NCBI GenBank assembly: GCA_910576865.1
Contig: CAJTKE010000001.1
Coordinates: forward strand, 248,001-312,000
Length of the DNA stretch: 64,000 nt
Source: an uncultured Oscillibacter sp.
GTDB taxonomy: Bacteria; Bacillota; Clostridia; Oscillospirales; Oscillospiraceae
Direction of reading: 5' to 3'
Shown here: in pieces, positions 40,483 through 48,895 of the stretch
Numbering within the stretch: the stretch's first letter is position 1
Layout of the letters: every line of letters begins with the position of its first letter
The notes under the pieces: model-generated
Told to the model about the DNA's origin: nothing
Database searches by the model: none
The model's input: the letters and a program-made list of their open reading frames with translations, nothing else
Made by a program: the position numbers and the translations under genes

Positions 40483-41250
40483 ATGGAAAAAAAGATGATG
40501 CACCTGGCCGTCACGGCCAGCCAGGTGGGCAAATACGTGTTCCTGCCGGGCAGCGTGGAACGGGCCGCGCTGATCGCCGGGTATTTTGACGAGCCGGTGA
40601 AGATCGCCCACCACCGGGAGTTTCTGACCTACACCGGCAAGCTGGAGGGCGTGCCGGTGACGGTGACCAGCACCGGCATCGGCGGACCCTCCGCCACCAT
40701 CGCCATAGAGGAGCTCCACGAGTGCGGGGCCCACACCATGATGCGGATCGGCTCCTGCGCCTCCACCTCTCCGGAGGTCCATGTGGGCGACGTGGTGATT
40801 CCCAACGGCGCCGTCCGCATGGAGGGGACGGGGAACCACTACCTGCCCATGGAGTTCCCGGCGGTGCCGGACTTCGGCATGGTCAAGGAGCTGGAGGCGG
40901 CGGCGGTGGAGCTGGGCTTCCCTTACAACATCGGCGTCACCATCACAAAGGACTCCTTCTACACGGAGGTCTCCCCGGAGACCAAGCCGGTGTACCCCAT
41001 GCTGAAGGCCAGATGGGAGGCCTACCGCAAGGGCGGCGCGACCAACACCAGCATGGAGTGCGCCGTGCTGTTCCTGGTGGGGGCGTCCCTGGGGATCCGG
41101 ACGTCCAGCGTGATGATCAACGCCACGGAATACGCCTCTTACACCAACGACGACAAGGACTATCCCCGGGACTGGGAGCACCGCGCCATCAAGGTGGGCA
41201 TCGAGGGGATGCGGCGCGTGATTCTGAAGGACAAGGAGCGGGCGAAATGA
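40483..41250 (+). CDS. Uridine phosphorylase-like nucleoside phosphorylase
   Basis: 255 residues. LPGSVERAALIAGYFDEPVKIAHHREFLTYTG, STGIGGPSATIAIEELHECG, RIGSCAS, VGDVVIPNGAVRMEG, EFPAVPDFGM and SMECAVLFLVGASLGIRT align along the whole of E. coli Udp. Met and Glu of the ribose-binding MES region are kept (SMEC), while the preceding Glu is Ser, so specificity may differ. The reaction is nucleoside + phosphate to base + ribose-1-phosphate. The ATG at 40483 is one base after the kinase stop. Confidence 0.9.
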   Translation: MEKKMMHLAVTASQVGKYVFLPGSVERAALIAGYFDEPVKIAHHREFLTYTGKLEGVPVTVTSTGIGGPSATIAIEELHECGAHTMMRIGSCASTSPEVHVGDVVIPNGAVRMEGTGNHYLPMEFPAVPDFGMVKELEAAAVELGFPYNIGVTITKDSFYTEVSPETKPVYPMLKARWEAYRKGGATNTSMECAVLFLVGASLGIRTSSVMINATEYASYTNDDKDYPRDWEHRAIKVGIEGMRRVILKDKERAK

Positions 41251-42194
41251 GACGGATTCTGATTGACGCGGACACGGGGATCGACGACTCCATCGCGATT
41301 CTCTACGCCCTGAAATCCCGGAACCTCCATGTGGAGGGCATCACCACCTGTTTTGGAAACTCCGGCGCGGCCCAGTCCGCGGACAACTGCCTGCGCCTGA
41401 TCCGGCTGTCCCGGTGCGGCTATGAGGTGCCCGTGGTGGTCGGCGCGGAGTGCACCCTGGACGGCCAGGTCGAGACGGCCCCGGCCCACATCCACGGGGA
41501 GAACGGGATCGGCAACGTCATCCTGCCGGAGAGCGCCCGGAAGCCCCTGGAGATGGACGCGGCGGACTTCATCCTCCGCAAGGCGGAGGAGCTGGACGGC
41601 GAGCTGGTCATCGTGACGACGGGCCGCCTGACCAATCTGGCCAGGGCCCTGGAGAAGGACCCCCGGCTTCCCGGGAAGGTCAAGCGGGTGGTGACGATGG
41701 GGGGCTGCATGGACGTGCCCGGCAACGTCTCGCCGGTGGCGGAGGCGAACATCTACGGCGACGCCCGGGCGGCGGACATGGTGTTCCGGGCGGGCTTCCA
41801 CATGATCCTGGTGGGTCTGGACGTGACCACGAAGACCTTCATCACGGAGAAGGAGCTGGACGACGCGGAGCGTTATTGCTCGGAGGAGAGCCGTGACGCG
41901 GTGGCCTACATCCGGGAGGCGCTGAAGCTGTACTTCGAGTACCACCGCCTGTCCGAGGGCATGGTCCACCGGAGCTTCGTCCACGATCCCCTGGCGCTTC
42001 TGATCGCGGAGGACGCCTCTCTGGGTGAGTACAAGATGCTGCGGGCCGGCGTGGAGTATCAGGCTCCCGCCTTCCGGGGCATGATTCTGACCGACGGCAG
42101 GTTCCGCGGTGAGATGGATCACGACGAGATCGCCGTGTGCGTCCGGGTGGACGCCGACAGGGCGGTCCGGCGGCTGTTCTCGGTGTTTCACTGA
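41247..42194 (+). CDS. Nucleoside hydrolase (IUNH family)
   Basis: 315 residues. ILIDADTGIDDSIAILYAL carries the DxDxxxDD calcium-binding signature; HGENGIGNVILPE, VTTGRLTNLARAL, VVTMGGCMDVPGN, EANIYGDARAADMVF and the C-terminal SFVHDPLALL (His-Asp) complete the active site. It cleaves nucleosides to base and ribose. Start overlaps the phosphorylase stop (ATGA). With the kinase and phosphorylase, the operon offers two routes for breaking the imported nucleoside. Confidence 0.94.
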   Translation: MRRILIDADTGIDDSIAILYALKSRNLHVEGITTCFGNSGAAQSADNCLRLIRLSRCGYEVPVVVGAECTLDGQVETAPAHIHGENGIGNVILPESARKPLEMDAADFILRKAEELDGELVIVTTGRLTNLARALEKDPRLPGKVKRVVTMGGCMDVPGNVSPVAEANIYGDARAADMVFRAGFHMILVGLDVTTKTFITEKELDDAERYCSEESRDAVAYIREALKLYFEYHRLSEGMVHRSFVHDPLALLIAEDASLGEYKMLRAGVEYQAPAFRGMILTDGRFRGEMDHDEIAVCVRVDADRAVRRLFSVFH

Positions 42195-42200
42195 GCGGCG

Positions 42201-42249
42201 CGGAACAGGCGGGGCCCGGAAAACCTCCGGGCCCCGCCTGTTCCGTTTT
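42201..42249 (+). terminator. Terminator of the nucleoside operon
   Basis: A 19-bp perfect GC-rich stem (42201-42219 with 42227-42245), 7-nt loop and TTTTC, 6 bp after the stop. Confidence 0.9.
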
Positions 42250-43472
42250 CATATGGACCGGTCCCCCTCCTCGCCGAAGACGGCGTGACAGGTCTCCAGG
42301 GCCCCGTCCAGCTTCCGGCGCAGGGCGTCCCCGGTCTCCCCGGATTCCAGGGCGGCGTGGATGTCCAGCAGCTCGAAGCGGGGGGAGGTCCCCTCCGGCC
42401 GGTGGAGCATGTACATGGGGCGGTAGGCGTAATCCGTGACCCGGGCCTCCCCGGTCTCGTTGTCCCGGGTGAGCTCCAGAGTCAGCACCGCCGTGACGTC
42501 CGTGTCGGGCTTGGTCTGGGAGGAGATGAAGTTCCCCAGGGAGTAGCAGACGAAGCCCTGCCGCCCGTCGGGGAGGGTCCGGAGCTCCATGGGCTGGGGC
42601 ACGTGGGAGTGGCCCCCCAGGATGATGTCCGCCCCGTGCTCGAACAGGAAGTCCGCCAGCTCCTCCTGGTATCGGTTCTGGGTCAGCCTGTACTCCAGGC
42701 CCCAGTGGATCATCACGGCGATCAGGTCCGTGTCCAGGGCTCTGGCGGCCTCCAGGTCCCCGGCCAGACGGTCCCGGTCCGGCTTGGAGAGGGTGGTCAG
42801 GTAGTCGGTGTTGAAGACGTTGAGGGCGTAGGGGTGCTGTTTGGGCAGGGGGATGCCGTTGGTGCCGTAGGTGTAGCCCAGGAAGGCCACGGAGACGCCA
42901 CCCACGTCCGCCACGACGGTATTGCGGTCGAATTCCTCCTGAGTCCGGCTGGACCCCACGTGGCGGAGACCCGCCTCGTCCAGCACGTCCAGGGTCCGGC
43001 TGAGGCCGGAGAAGCCCCGGTCCAGGCTGTGGTTGTTGGCGGTGAGGCAGAGGTCGAAACCCAGGGCCTTCAGGTCATGGGCCATGTCGTCGGGGGAGTT
43101 GAAGGCGGGATAGCCGGAGTAGGGAGGCCCGCCGGAGAGGGTGGTCTCCAGGTTGACCACGGCGTAGTCCGCCGCCTCCACCCAAGGCCCGGCGCCGGCC
43201 ATGATCCGGGCGTAGTCATACCGTTCCCCGTTCCAGGCGTCGTTGGTGACGGGCATGTGGCTCATGGCGTCCCCGCAGACCGCCAGGGTGGCCGTGGTGG
43301 GTTCCGGCGGCGGGGGTTCCTCCGGCGCGGCGGGCTCCGCCGGGGCCGAGGGGGGAGGGGAGTCCTGAATTTCCCGGACCGGGTCCGCCGCCGGAGCGGC
43401 CGCGGGGCCGCCGCCGCCGGCGCTCAGCAGGAGCAGCAGGCACAGCGGGAGGAGAAAAAACCGGAGTTTCAT
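42249..43472 (-). CDS. CapA/YwtB-like metallophosphatase-fold protein, secreted
   Basis: 407 residues. A hydrophobic signal (residues 5-20) and a Pro/Ala/Glu-rich spacer (about 21-58) precede the CapA domain: LAVCGDAMSHMPV, YAVVNLETTLSG, LTANNHSLDRGFSGLSRTLDVL, IAVMIHWGLEY and DIILGGHSHVPQPMEL, the calcineurin-like metal motifs of the poly-gamma-glutamate/CapA family. There is no CapB or CapC gene nearby, so polyglutamate synthesis is not implied. The ATG at 43472 follows AAGGAGGTC. Confidence 0.88.
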   Translation of the reverse strand: MKLRFFLLPLCLLLLLSAGGGGPAAAPAADPVREIQDSPPPSAPAEPAAPEEPPPPEPTTATLAVCGDAMSHMPVTNDAWNGERYDYARIMAGAGPWVEAADYAVVNLETTLSGGPPYSGYPAFNSPDDMAHDLKALGFDLCLTANNHSLDRGFSGLSRTLDVLDEAGLRHVGSSRTQEEFDRNTVVADVGGVSVAFLGYTYGTNGIPLPKQHPYALNVFNTDYLTTLSKPDRDRLAGDLEAARALDTDLIAVMIHWGLEYRLTQNRYQEELADFLFEHGADIILGGHSHVPQPMELRTLPDGRQGFVCYSLGNFISSQTKPDTDVTAVLTLELTRDNETGEARVTDYAYRPMYMLHRPEGTSPRFELLDIHAALESGETGDALRRKLDGALETCHAVFGEEGDRSI

Positions 43473-43573
43473 GGAAAGACCTCCTTGGGCCCCTGTTTTG
43501 GGGGCTTCCGCCCCGATTATAAACCGGCGCCCGGGGCCTGTCAACGAAAACGGCGGAAAGACGCGAAATGGGG

Positions 43574-43611
43574 GGAAGCCCTTGACAAGAGGGCTTCCGG
43601 GCTCCTATAAT
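43574..43611 (+). promoter_or_regulatory. Promoter with operator-like inverted repeat over the -35 box
   Basis: TTGACA at 43582-43587 and TATAAT at 43606-43611 (18-bp spacer). GGAAGCCC at 43574-43581 and GGGCTTCC at 43591-43598 form a perfect inverted repeat around the -35 element, a plausible repressor site. Serves the chemoreceptor gene. Confidence 0.65.
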
Positions 43612-43668
43612 GAAATGGAAGTCTGTGGGCCCGGTGGGGCCCGATCAATCAGAAACAGGGGTGGAGAG

Positions 43669-45633
43669 ATGAAGAGTATTCGAAAGAAGATCACGGTATG
43701 CCTGATGGCGACGGTTCTCGCCGCGCTGTTCGCGGTGGGCGCCTCCAGCATCGTCCTGAGCTACAGGAACACCATCGCCACGGTGGACCAGCTGATGAGC
43801 CAGACCGCCGTTTTGGCGGCCGAACGGGTGAAACAGGAGCTGAACGCGTATAAGAACGTGGCCATGGACACGGGCCGCATCTCCCAGCTGAGCAGCCCCC
43901 TCACCTCCGTGGAGGACAAAAAGGCCATCATTGACGAGCGGGTCAGCCTTCACGGCTTCCAGCGGGGAAACGTCATCGGCACGGACGGGATCAGCGTCTT
44001 TGACGGGAAGGACTACTCCGACCGGGAGTACGTCCAGCAGGCCATGGCCGGGAACGTCTATGTCTCCGAGCCCCTGGTCAGCAAGATCACCGGGGAGCTG
44101 TCCATCATGGTGGCCGCGCCCCTGTACTCCTCCCGGGGGGCCATCTCGGGCGTGGTCTATTTCGTGCCGCCGGAGACCTTCCTGAACGACATCGTCTCCT
44201 CTATTAAAATAGGGGAAAACTGCCGGGCCTACATGATCGACAAGGACGGGGACACCATCGCGGATATCACCCTGGACACCATCACCACCCAGAATGTGGA
44301 GCGGGAGGCCCAGACGGACTCTTCCCTGAAGAGCCGGGCGGCCCTTCACGAGGCCATGCGCCGGGGTGAGAACGGCTTCGGGTCCATCCGCGCCAGCGAC
44401 GGCCCCCGCTTCCTGGCCTATGCCCCCGTGGGCGGCACCGACGGGTGGAGCATCGCCGTCGCCACGCCGAAATCCAACTACCTGGCGGATACATACTTCG
44501 GCATCGCCATCAATATCCTGGTCATTGTCGCCTCGATCCTGGCGTCCATCGTTGTGGCGCTGAAGCTGTCCGGCAACATCAGCAATCCCATGCGGGCCTG
44601 CGCCGCCCGGATGAAGCTGCTGGTGGAGGGCGACCTGAACTCCCCCGTTCCCGAGACCACGGGCCAGGATGAGACGGCGGAGCTGACCCGCTCCACGGCG
44701 GAGATGGTGACGGGACTGAACACCATCATCAAGGACATCAGCTACCTGCTCACGGAAATGGCCAACCAGAACCTGGACATCCAGTCCGCTCACCGGGACG
44801 CCTATGTGGGCGATTTCCAGAACATTCTGCTGTCCATGAGGACGCTGAAGGTCGAGCTCAGCAACACCATGCGCCAGATCAACGCCTCCGCCGGGCAGGT
44901 CTCCTCCGCCAGCAATCAGGTGTCCATGGGCGCTCAGACCCTGAGCCAGGGCTCCATGACCCAGGCCAGCTCCATCCAGGAGCTGGCGGCCACCATCACC
45001 GAGATTTCCGACAGCGCCAAGCGGACCTCCGCCGCCGCCGAGGAGGCGGGCCGCTTCGTGGGCCAGGCCGGCGGGCAGCTGGGCGTCAGCGTGGAGCACG
45101 TCAAGGAGCTCAACGCCGCCATGGAGAAGATCTCCAGCTCCTCCGAGGAGATTTCCAAGATCATCGCCACCATTGAGAACATCGCGTTCCAGACCAACAT
45201 CCTGGCGCTGAACGCCGCCGTGGAGGCCGCCCGGGCGGGCACCGCCGGCAAGGGCTTCGCCGTGGTGGCCGACGAGGTGCGGAATCTGGCCACCAAGTCC
45301 GATCAGGCCGCCAAGGCCACCAAGGAGCTGATCGAAAGCTCCATCGTCGCCGTGAACGAGGGCAGCCGGGCGGTGGACCTGGTCACCGAGTCCCTGGAGC
45401 AGACCAGCGAGAGCGCCGGCCATGTGACCACCCAGATGGACGTGGTGGTGGAGGCGGTGGAGCGGCAGACCTCCGCCATCACCCAGGTCACCGAGGGCAT
45501 CGACCAGATTTCCTCCGTGGTTCAGACCAACAGCGCCACCGCCCAGGAATCCGCCGCCGCCAGCGAGGAGCTGTCCGCCGAGGCGGCCAGCCTGAAACAG
45601 CTGGTGGACCGCTTCACCCTGGCCAGGGACTGA
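43669..45633 (+). CDS. Methyl-accepting chemotaxis protein (Cache-type sensor)
   Basis: 654 residues. TM1 (about 8-30), an extracellular double-Cache-like domain (about 31-285, with SVFDGKDYSDREYVQQAMAG), TM2 (about 285-308), a HAMP domain (GNISNPMRACAARMKLLVEGDL) and a cytoplasmic signalling hairpin with the invariant tip ENIAFQTNILALNAAVEAARAGTAGKGFAVVADEVRNLA. It senses an external ligand and drives CheA; no chemotaxis core genes are in the window. The start at 43669 follows GGGGTGGAG. Confidence 0.93.
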   Translation: MKSIRKKITVCLMATVLAALFAVGASSIVLSYRNTIATVDQLMSQTAVLAAERVKQELNAYKNVAMDTGRISQLSSPLTSVEDKKAIIDERVSLHGFQRGNVIGTDGISVFDGKDYSDREYVQQAMAGNVYVSEPLVSKITGELSIMVAAPLYSSRGAISGVVYFVPPETFLNDIVSSIKIGENCRAYMIDKDGDTIADITLDTITTQNVEREAQTDSSLKSRAALHEAMRRGENGFGSIRASDGPRFLAYAPVGGTDGWSIAVATPKSNYLADTYFGIAINILVIVASILASIVVALKLSGNISNPMRACAARMKLLVEGDLNSPVPETTGQDETAELTRSTAEMVTGLNTIIKDISYLLTEMANQNLDIQSAHRDAYVGDFQNILLSMRTLKVELSNTMRQINASAGQVSSASNQVSMGAQTLSQGSMTQASSIQELAATITEISDSAKRTSAAAEEAGRFVGQAGGQLGVSVEHVKELNAAMEKISSSSEEISKIIATIENIAFQTNILALNAAVEAARAGTAGKGFAVVADEVRNLATKSDQAAKATKELIESSIVAVNEGSRAVDLVTESLEQTSESAGHVTTQMDVVVEAVERQTSAITQVTEGIDQISSVVQTNSATAQESAAASEELSAEAASLKQLVDRFTLARD

Positions 45634-45661
45634 GCGGACCTTCCGGGACGGTATCACCAAT

Positions 45662-45699
45662 AAAAGGGGGCCCCGCGGCGCCGCGGGGCCCCCTTTTTT
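45662..45699 (+). terminator. Terminator of the chemoreceptor gene
   Basis: An 18-bp perfect palindrome (45662-45679 with 45680-45697) of GC core and A/T ends, T-run at 45694-45699. Confidence 0.9.
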
Positions 45700-45740
45700 G
45701 TGGAGCATTCCCGAAAAAATGGCAAATAAAGAAAATGAGG

Positions 45741-45768
45741 TTGACAAAATCAGGATTTTTGTTACAAT
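45741..45768 (+). promoter_or_regulatory. Promoter of the DUF3798 operon
   Basis: Consensus TTGACA at 45741-45746 and TACAAT at 45763-45768, 16-bp spacer. It leaves a leader of about 95 nt. Confidence 0.85.
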
Positions 45769-45778
45769 AGAAACGTTC

Positions 45779-45824
45779 AAAAGGCGTACGCCTTTTTTTC
45801 ATGGTTTGGAAACAAACCATGAAA
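45779..45824 (+). promoter_or_regulatory. Structured leader: early terminator-like hairpin plus GAAA-tetraloop hairpin
   Basis: A palindrome at 45779-45796 (9-bp arms) runs into a seven-T tract (45793-45799), the shape of an intrinsic terminator, only 11-31 nt after the start of transcription. It is followed at once by a perfect 12-bp hairpin (45797-45808 with 45813-45824) capped by GAAA. AAGGAGG comes next at 45824-45830, some 40 nt before the real start at 45871. This looks like an attenuator or small regulatory leader. Confidence 0.6.
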
Positions 45825-45870
45825 AGGAGGAATGCGCGCCGGAGGACACTAAATTTTTTGGAGGTTTGCA

Positions 45871-47157
45871 ATGAAGAAGTTTTTCAGCATGCTGCTGGCG
45901 CTCGTGATGCTTCTGGCTCTCGCGGGCTGCGGCGGCGACAGCAAGGCCCCCGCGCAGGATCAGGGCGGCTCCTCTGACGCCGGCCAGACCCAGCAGGGCG
46001 GGGAGCCCACCGACACCGGAGATGCCGGAGACGCCGGCGCTGTCGAGGATTATCACATCGGTATCGTGACCGGCTCCGTCTCCCAGTCCGAGGACGACCG
46101 CCGGGGCGCCGAGGCCTTCCAGGCCAAGTACGGCGAGGACAAGGTCACCCTGGCCATCTACCCCGACAACTTCACCGAGGAGCTGGAGACCACGATCCAG
46201 ACCATCGTGAACATGTCCGATGACCCCCTGATGAAGGCCGTCATCGTCAACCAGTCCATTCCCGGCACCACCGAGGCCTTCCGCCAGATCAAGGAGCGCC
46301 GGCCCGACATCCTCTGCATCGCCGGCGAGGCCCACGAGGACCTGCCTGAGATCGGCTCCGCCGCCGACCTGGTGTGCAACAACGACTTCGTGTCCCGCGG
46401 CTACCTGATCATCCGCACCGCCCACGAGCTGGGCGCGGACACCTTCGTCCACATCTCCTTCCCCCGCCACATGGCCTATGAGACCATGAGCCGCCGTGTG
46501 GCCGTCATGCGGGAGGCCTGCAAGGAGTTCAACATGGAGTTCGTCCTGGAGACCGCTCCCGACCCGACCTCCGACGTGGGCATCCCCGGCGCTCAGGCCT
46601 ATATCCTGGAGAACGTCCCCGCCTGGGTTCAGAAATACGGTGAGAACGCCGCCTACTTCTGCACCAACGACGCCCACACCGAGCCCCTGCTGAAGCAGCT
46701 GGTCGAGTACGGCGGCTACTTCATCGAGGCCGACCTGCCCTCTCCTCTGATGGGCTATCCCGGCGCTCTGGGCCTGGACCTCACCGAGGAGGCCGGCGAC
46801 TTTGAGAAGATCCTGGCCAAGGTCGAGTCCGCCCTGGTGGAGAAGGGCGCCGCCGACCGCTTCGGCACCTGGGCCTACTCCTATGGCTACACCCTGTCCG
46901 CCGGCCTTGCCGAGCACGCCAAGAACGTCATCGAGGGCAAGTGCGAGATCACCGACATGGACGCCGTGGCGGAAGCCCTGAACGTCTACTCTCCCAAGGC
47001 CCAGTGGAACGGCGCGGGATACACCAACGCCACCACCGGAGTCAAGAGCGACAATGTGTTCCTGATCTACCAGGATACCTATATCATGGGTGATCCCGGC
47101 CGGTTCATGGGCAACGCCGACGTGGAGATTCCCGAGAAGTACTTCACCGTCAGCTGA
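45871..47157 (+). CDS. DUF3798-family substrate-binding lipoprotein
   Basis: 428 residues. Signal peptide with lipobox LAGC (Cys20), a low-complexity spacer to about residue 60, then a periplasmic-binding-type fold: HIGIVTGSVSQSEDDRRGAEAF, KVTLAIYPDNFTEELETTIQ, HISFPRHMAYETMSRRVAVM, AYILENVPAWVQKYGENAAYFCTND, GAADRFGTWAYSYGY. This matches the DUF3798 family, whose ligand is not known to me. It heads an ABC operon and is surely its binding component. TTTGGAGG precedes the ATG. Confidence 0.85.
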   Translation: MKKFFSMLLALVMLLALAGCGGDSKAPAQDQGGSSDAGQTQQGGEPTDTGDAGDAGAVEDYHIGIVTGSVSQSEDDRRGAEAFQAKYGEDKVTLAIYPDNFTEELETTIQTIVNMSDDPLMKAVIVNQSIPGTTEAFRQIKERRPDILCIAGEAHEDLPEIGSAADLVCNNDFVSRGYLIIRTAHELGADTFVHISFPRHMAYETMSRRVAVMREACKEFNMEFVLETAPDPTSDVGIPGAQAYILENVPAWVQKYGENAAYFCTNDAHTEPLLKQLVEYGGYFIEADLPSPLMGYPGALGLDLTEEAGDFEKILAKVESALVEKGAADRFGTWAYSYGYTLSAGLAEHAKNVIEGKCEITDMDAVAEALNVYSPKAQWNGAGYTNATTGVKSDNVFLIYQDTYIMGDPGRFMGNADVEIPEKYFTVS

Positions 47158-47183
47158 TTCAATTCAAAAATTGTCTGCCGCAC

Positions 47184-47209
47184 GGGGAGGAGGACCTGTC
47201 CTTCTCCCC
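47184..47209 (+). promoter_or_regulatory. Intercistronic hairpin after the DUF3798 gene
   Basis: 12-bp arms (47184-47195 with 47198-47209, one G-T pair) in the 134-bp gap before the ATPase gene. Its position matches the hairpin at 35911-35956 in the nucleoside operon. Confidence 0.6.
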
Positions 47210-47291
47210 GCGCTGGCTTTGACCGGGGCGGCAAGAGTCCCCGCCCGGCGCCGGGGCCCGGCGCGCGGAACAAATGAGATAGGGTGGATGT

Positions 47292-48881
47292 ATGACAAAC
47301 AACGTGAACCCCTTGCTGCGAATGCAGAACATCAAAAAGGACTTCTTCGGCAACCAGGTCCTCACCGACATCAATTTTACCCTGGGTGAGGGCGAGGTAT
47401 TGGGCCTGTGCGGCGAGAACGGCGCGGGCAAAAGCACATTGATGAAAATTCTCTTCGGCATGGACGTCATCCGGGAGACCGGCGGCTACAGCGGCGACAT
47501 CCTGCTGAACGGTCAAAAGGTGGAGTTCAACACTCCCTTTGACGCGCTGGAGGCGGGCATTGGCATGGTGCATCAGGAGTTTTCCCTGATCCCCGGCTTC
47601 ACCGCCACGGAAAATATCCTCCTGAATCGGGAGCCCTGCAAAAAGAATATTGTTTCAGAGGTGTTCGGCGACCGCCTGAACACTCTGGATTATAAGGAGA
47701 TGGACCGGCGCTCCGCCGCCGCCATCGAAAAGATGGGCGTCGCCATTGACGCCGAAATGGTCATCAGCGACATGCCCGTGGGACACAAGCAGTTCACGGA
47801 AATCGCCCGGGAGCTGAGCAAGGACCAGCTGAAGCTCCTCATCCTGGACGAGCCCACCGCCGTGCTGACGGAAAAGGAGGCCGAGGCCCTGCTGGAGTCC
47901 ATCCGGGGCATGGCCGCCCGGGGCATCTCCGTCATCTTCATCACCCACCGCCTCCACGAGATTCTGGCGGTGTGCGACAAGGTGGTGGTCATGCGGGACG
48001 GTTATGTGGTCCGGGACGTCTCCGCGAAAGAGACCAGCGTGGAGGACATCACCAAGTGGATGGTGGGCCGGGACGTGCAGAGCGCCGTCGTGACCGAGGC
48101 CCGGACCAACGAGGGGGCCCGGACCATCATGTCCATTCAGAACCTCTGGGTGGACATGCCCGGCGAGACGGTGCGGGACGTCTCCCTTGACATCAGGGAG
48201 GGGGAGATCCTGGGCATCGGCGGCCTTGCGGGACAGGGCAAGCTGGGCATCCCCAACGGCGTCATGGGCCTCTACGAGGCCGGGGGCAAGGTGACCTTCA
48301 ACGGCGGGGAGATTCCCCTGAACAACCCCCGGAAGTGCCTGGACTCCTCCCTGGCCTTCGTGTCCGAGGACCGGCGGGAGGTGGGCCTCCTGCTGGACGA
48401 GAGCCTGGAGTGGAACGTGGCCTTCCCCGCCATGCAGATTCAGGAGAAGTTCCTGAGGAAACTGCTGGGCGGCCTTGTCAAATGGCGGGACGAGAAGGGC
48501 ATCCACGAGGTGACCCAGAAATATATCGACGAGCTGCAGATCAAATGCACCAGCTCCAAGCAGAAGGCCAAAGAGCTCTCCGGCGGCAACCAGCAGAAGG
48601 TGTGCCTTGCCAAGGCCTTCGCCCTGGAGCCCAAGTTCCTCTTCGTGTCGGAGCCCACCCGGGGCATCGACGTGGGCGCCAAGGCCCTGGTGCTGGAGGC
48701 GCTGAAGAAGTTCAACCGGGACAGCGGCGTTACCGTCGTCATGATCTCCTCCGAGCTGGAGGAGCTGCGGCAGACCTGTGACCGCATCGCCATCGTCTCC
48801 GGCGGACAGGTGGCGGGCATCCTGCCCGCGTCGGCGTCCTCCGAGGAGTTCGGCCTGCTGATGGTCAGCAAGGTCATATAA
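47292..48881 (+). CDS. ABC transporter double ATPase (sugar/RbsA type, DUF3798 system)
   Basis: 529 residues. First ABC domain: Walker A GENGAGKST, signature-region MPVGHKQFTEIAREL, Walker B LLILDEPTAVLTEKE. Second domain: degenerate Walker A GGLAGQGKLG, signature LSGGNQQKVCLAKAF, and FLFVSEPTRGIDVGAK, where the Walker B Asp is Ser. This is the MglA/RbsA layout in which one site is catalytic. It energises import through the two permeases that follow (15 bp gap). Confidence 0.92.
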   Translation: MTNNVNPLLRMQNIKKDFFGNQVLTDINFTLGEGEVLGLCGENGAGKSTLMKILFGMDVIRETGGYSGDILLNGQKVEFNTPFDALEAGIGMVHQEFSLIPGFTATENILLNREPCKKNIVSEVFGDRLNTLDYKEMDRRSAAAIEKMGVAIDAEMVISDMPVGHKQFTEIARELSKDQLKLLILDEPTAVLTEKEAEALLESIRGMAARGISVIFITHRLHEILAVCDKVVVMRDGYVVRDVSAKETSVEDITKWMVGRDVQSAVVTEARTNEGARTIMSIQNLWVDMPGETVRDVSLDIREGEILGIGGLAGQGKLGIPNGVMGLYEAGGKVTFNGGEIPLNNPRKCLDSSLAFVSEDRREVGLLLDESLEWNVAFPAMQIQEKFLRKLLGGLVKWRDEKGIHEVTQKYIDELQIKCTSSKQKAKELSGGNQQKVCLAKAFALEPKFLFVSEPTRGIDVGAKALVLEALKKFNRDSGVTVVMISSELEELRQTCDRIAIVSGGQVAGILPASASSEEFGLLMVSKVI

Positions 48882-48895
48882 GGAGGCGGGTCAAA

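Noticed and set aside
45831..45851. Leader peptide starting at ATG 45832 (six codons)
   Set aside because: The AAGGAGG ends one base before the ATG, too close for efficient initiation, and the peptide has no regulatory codon run.
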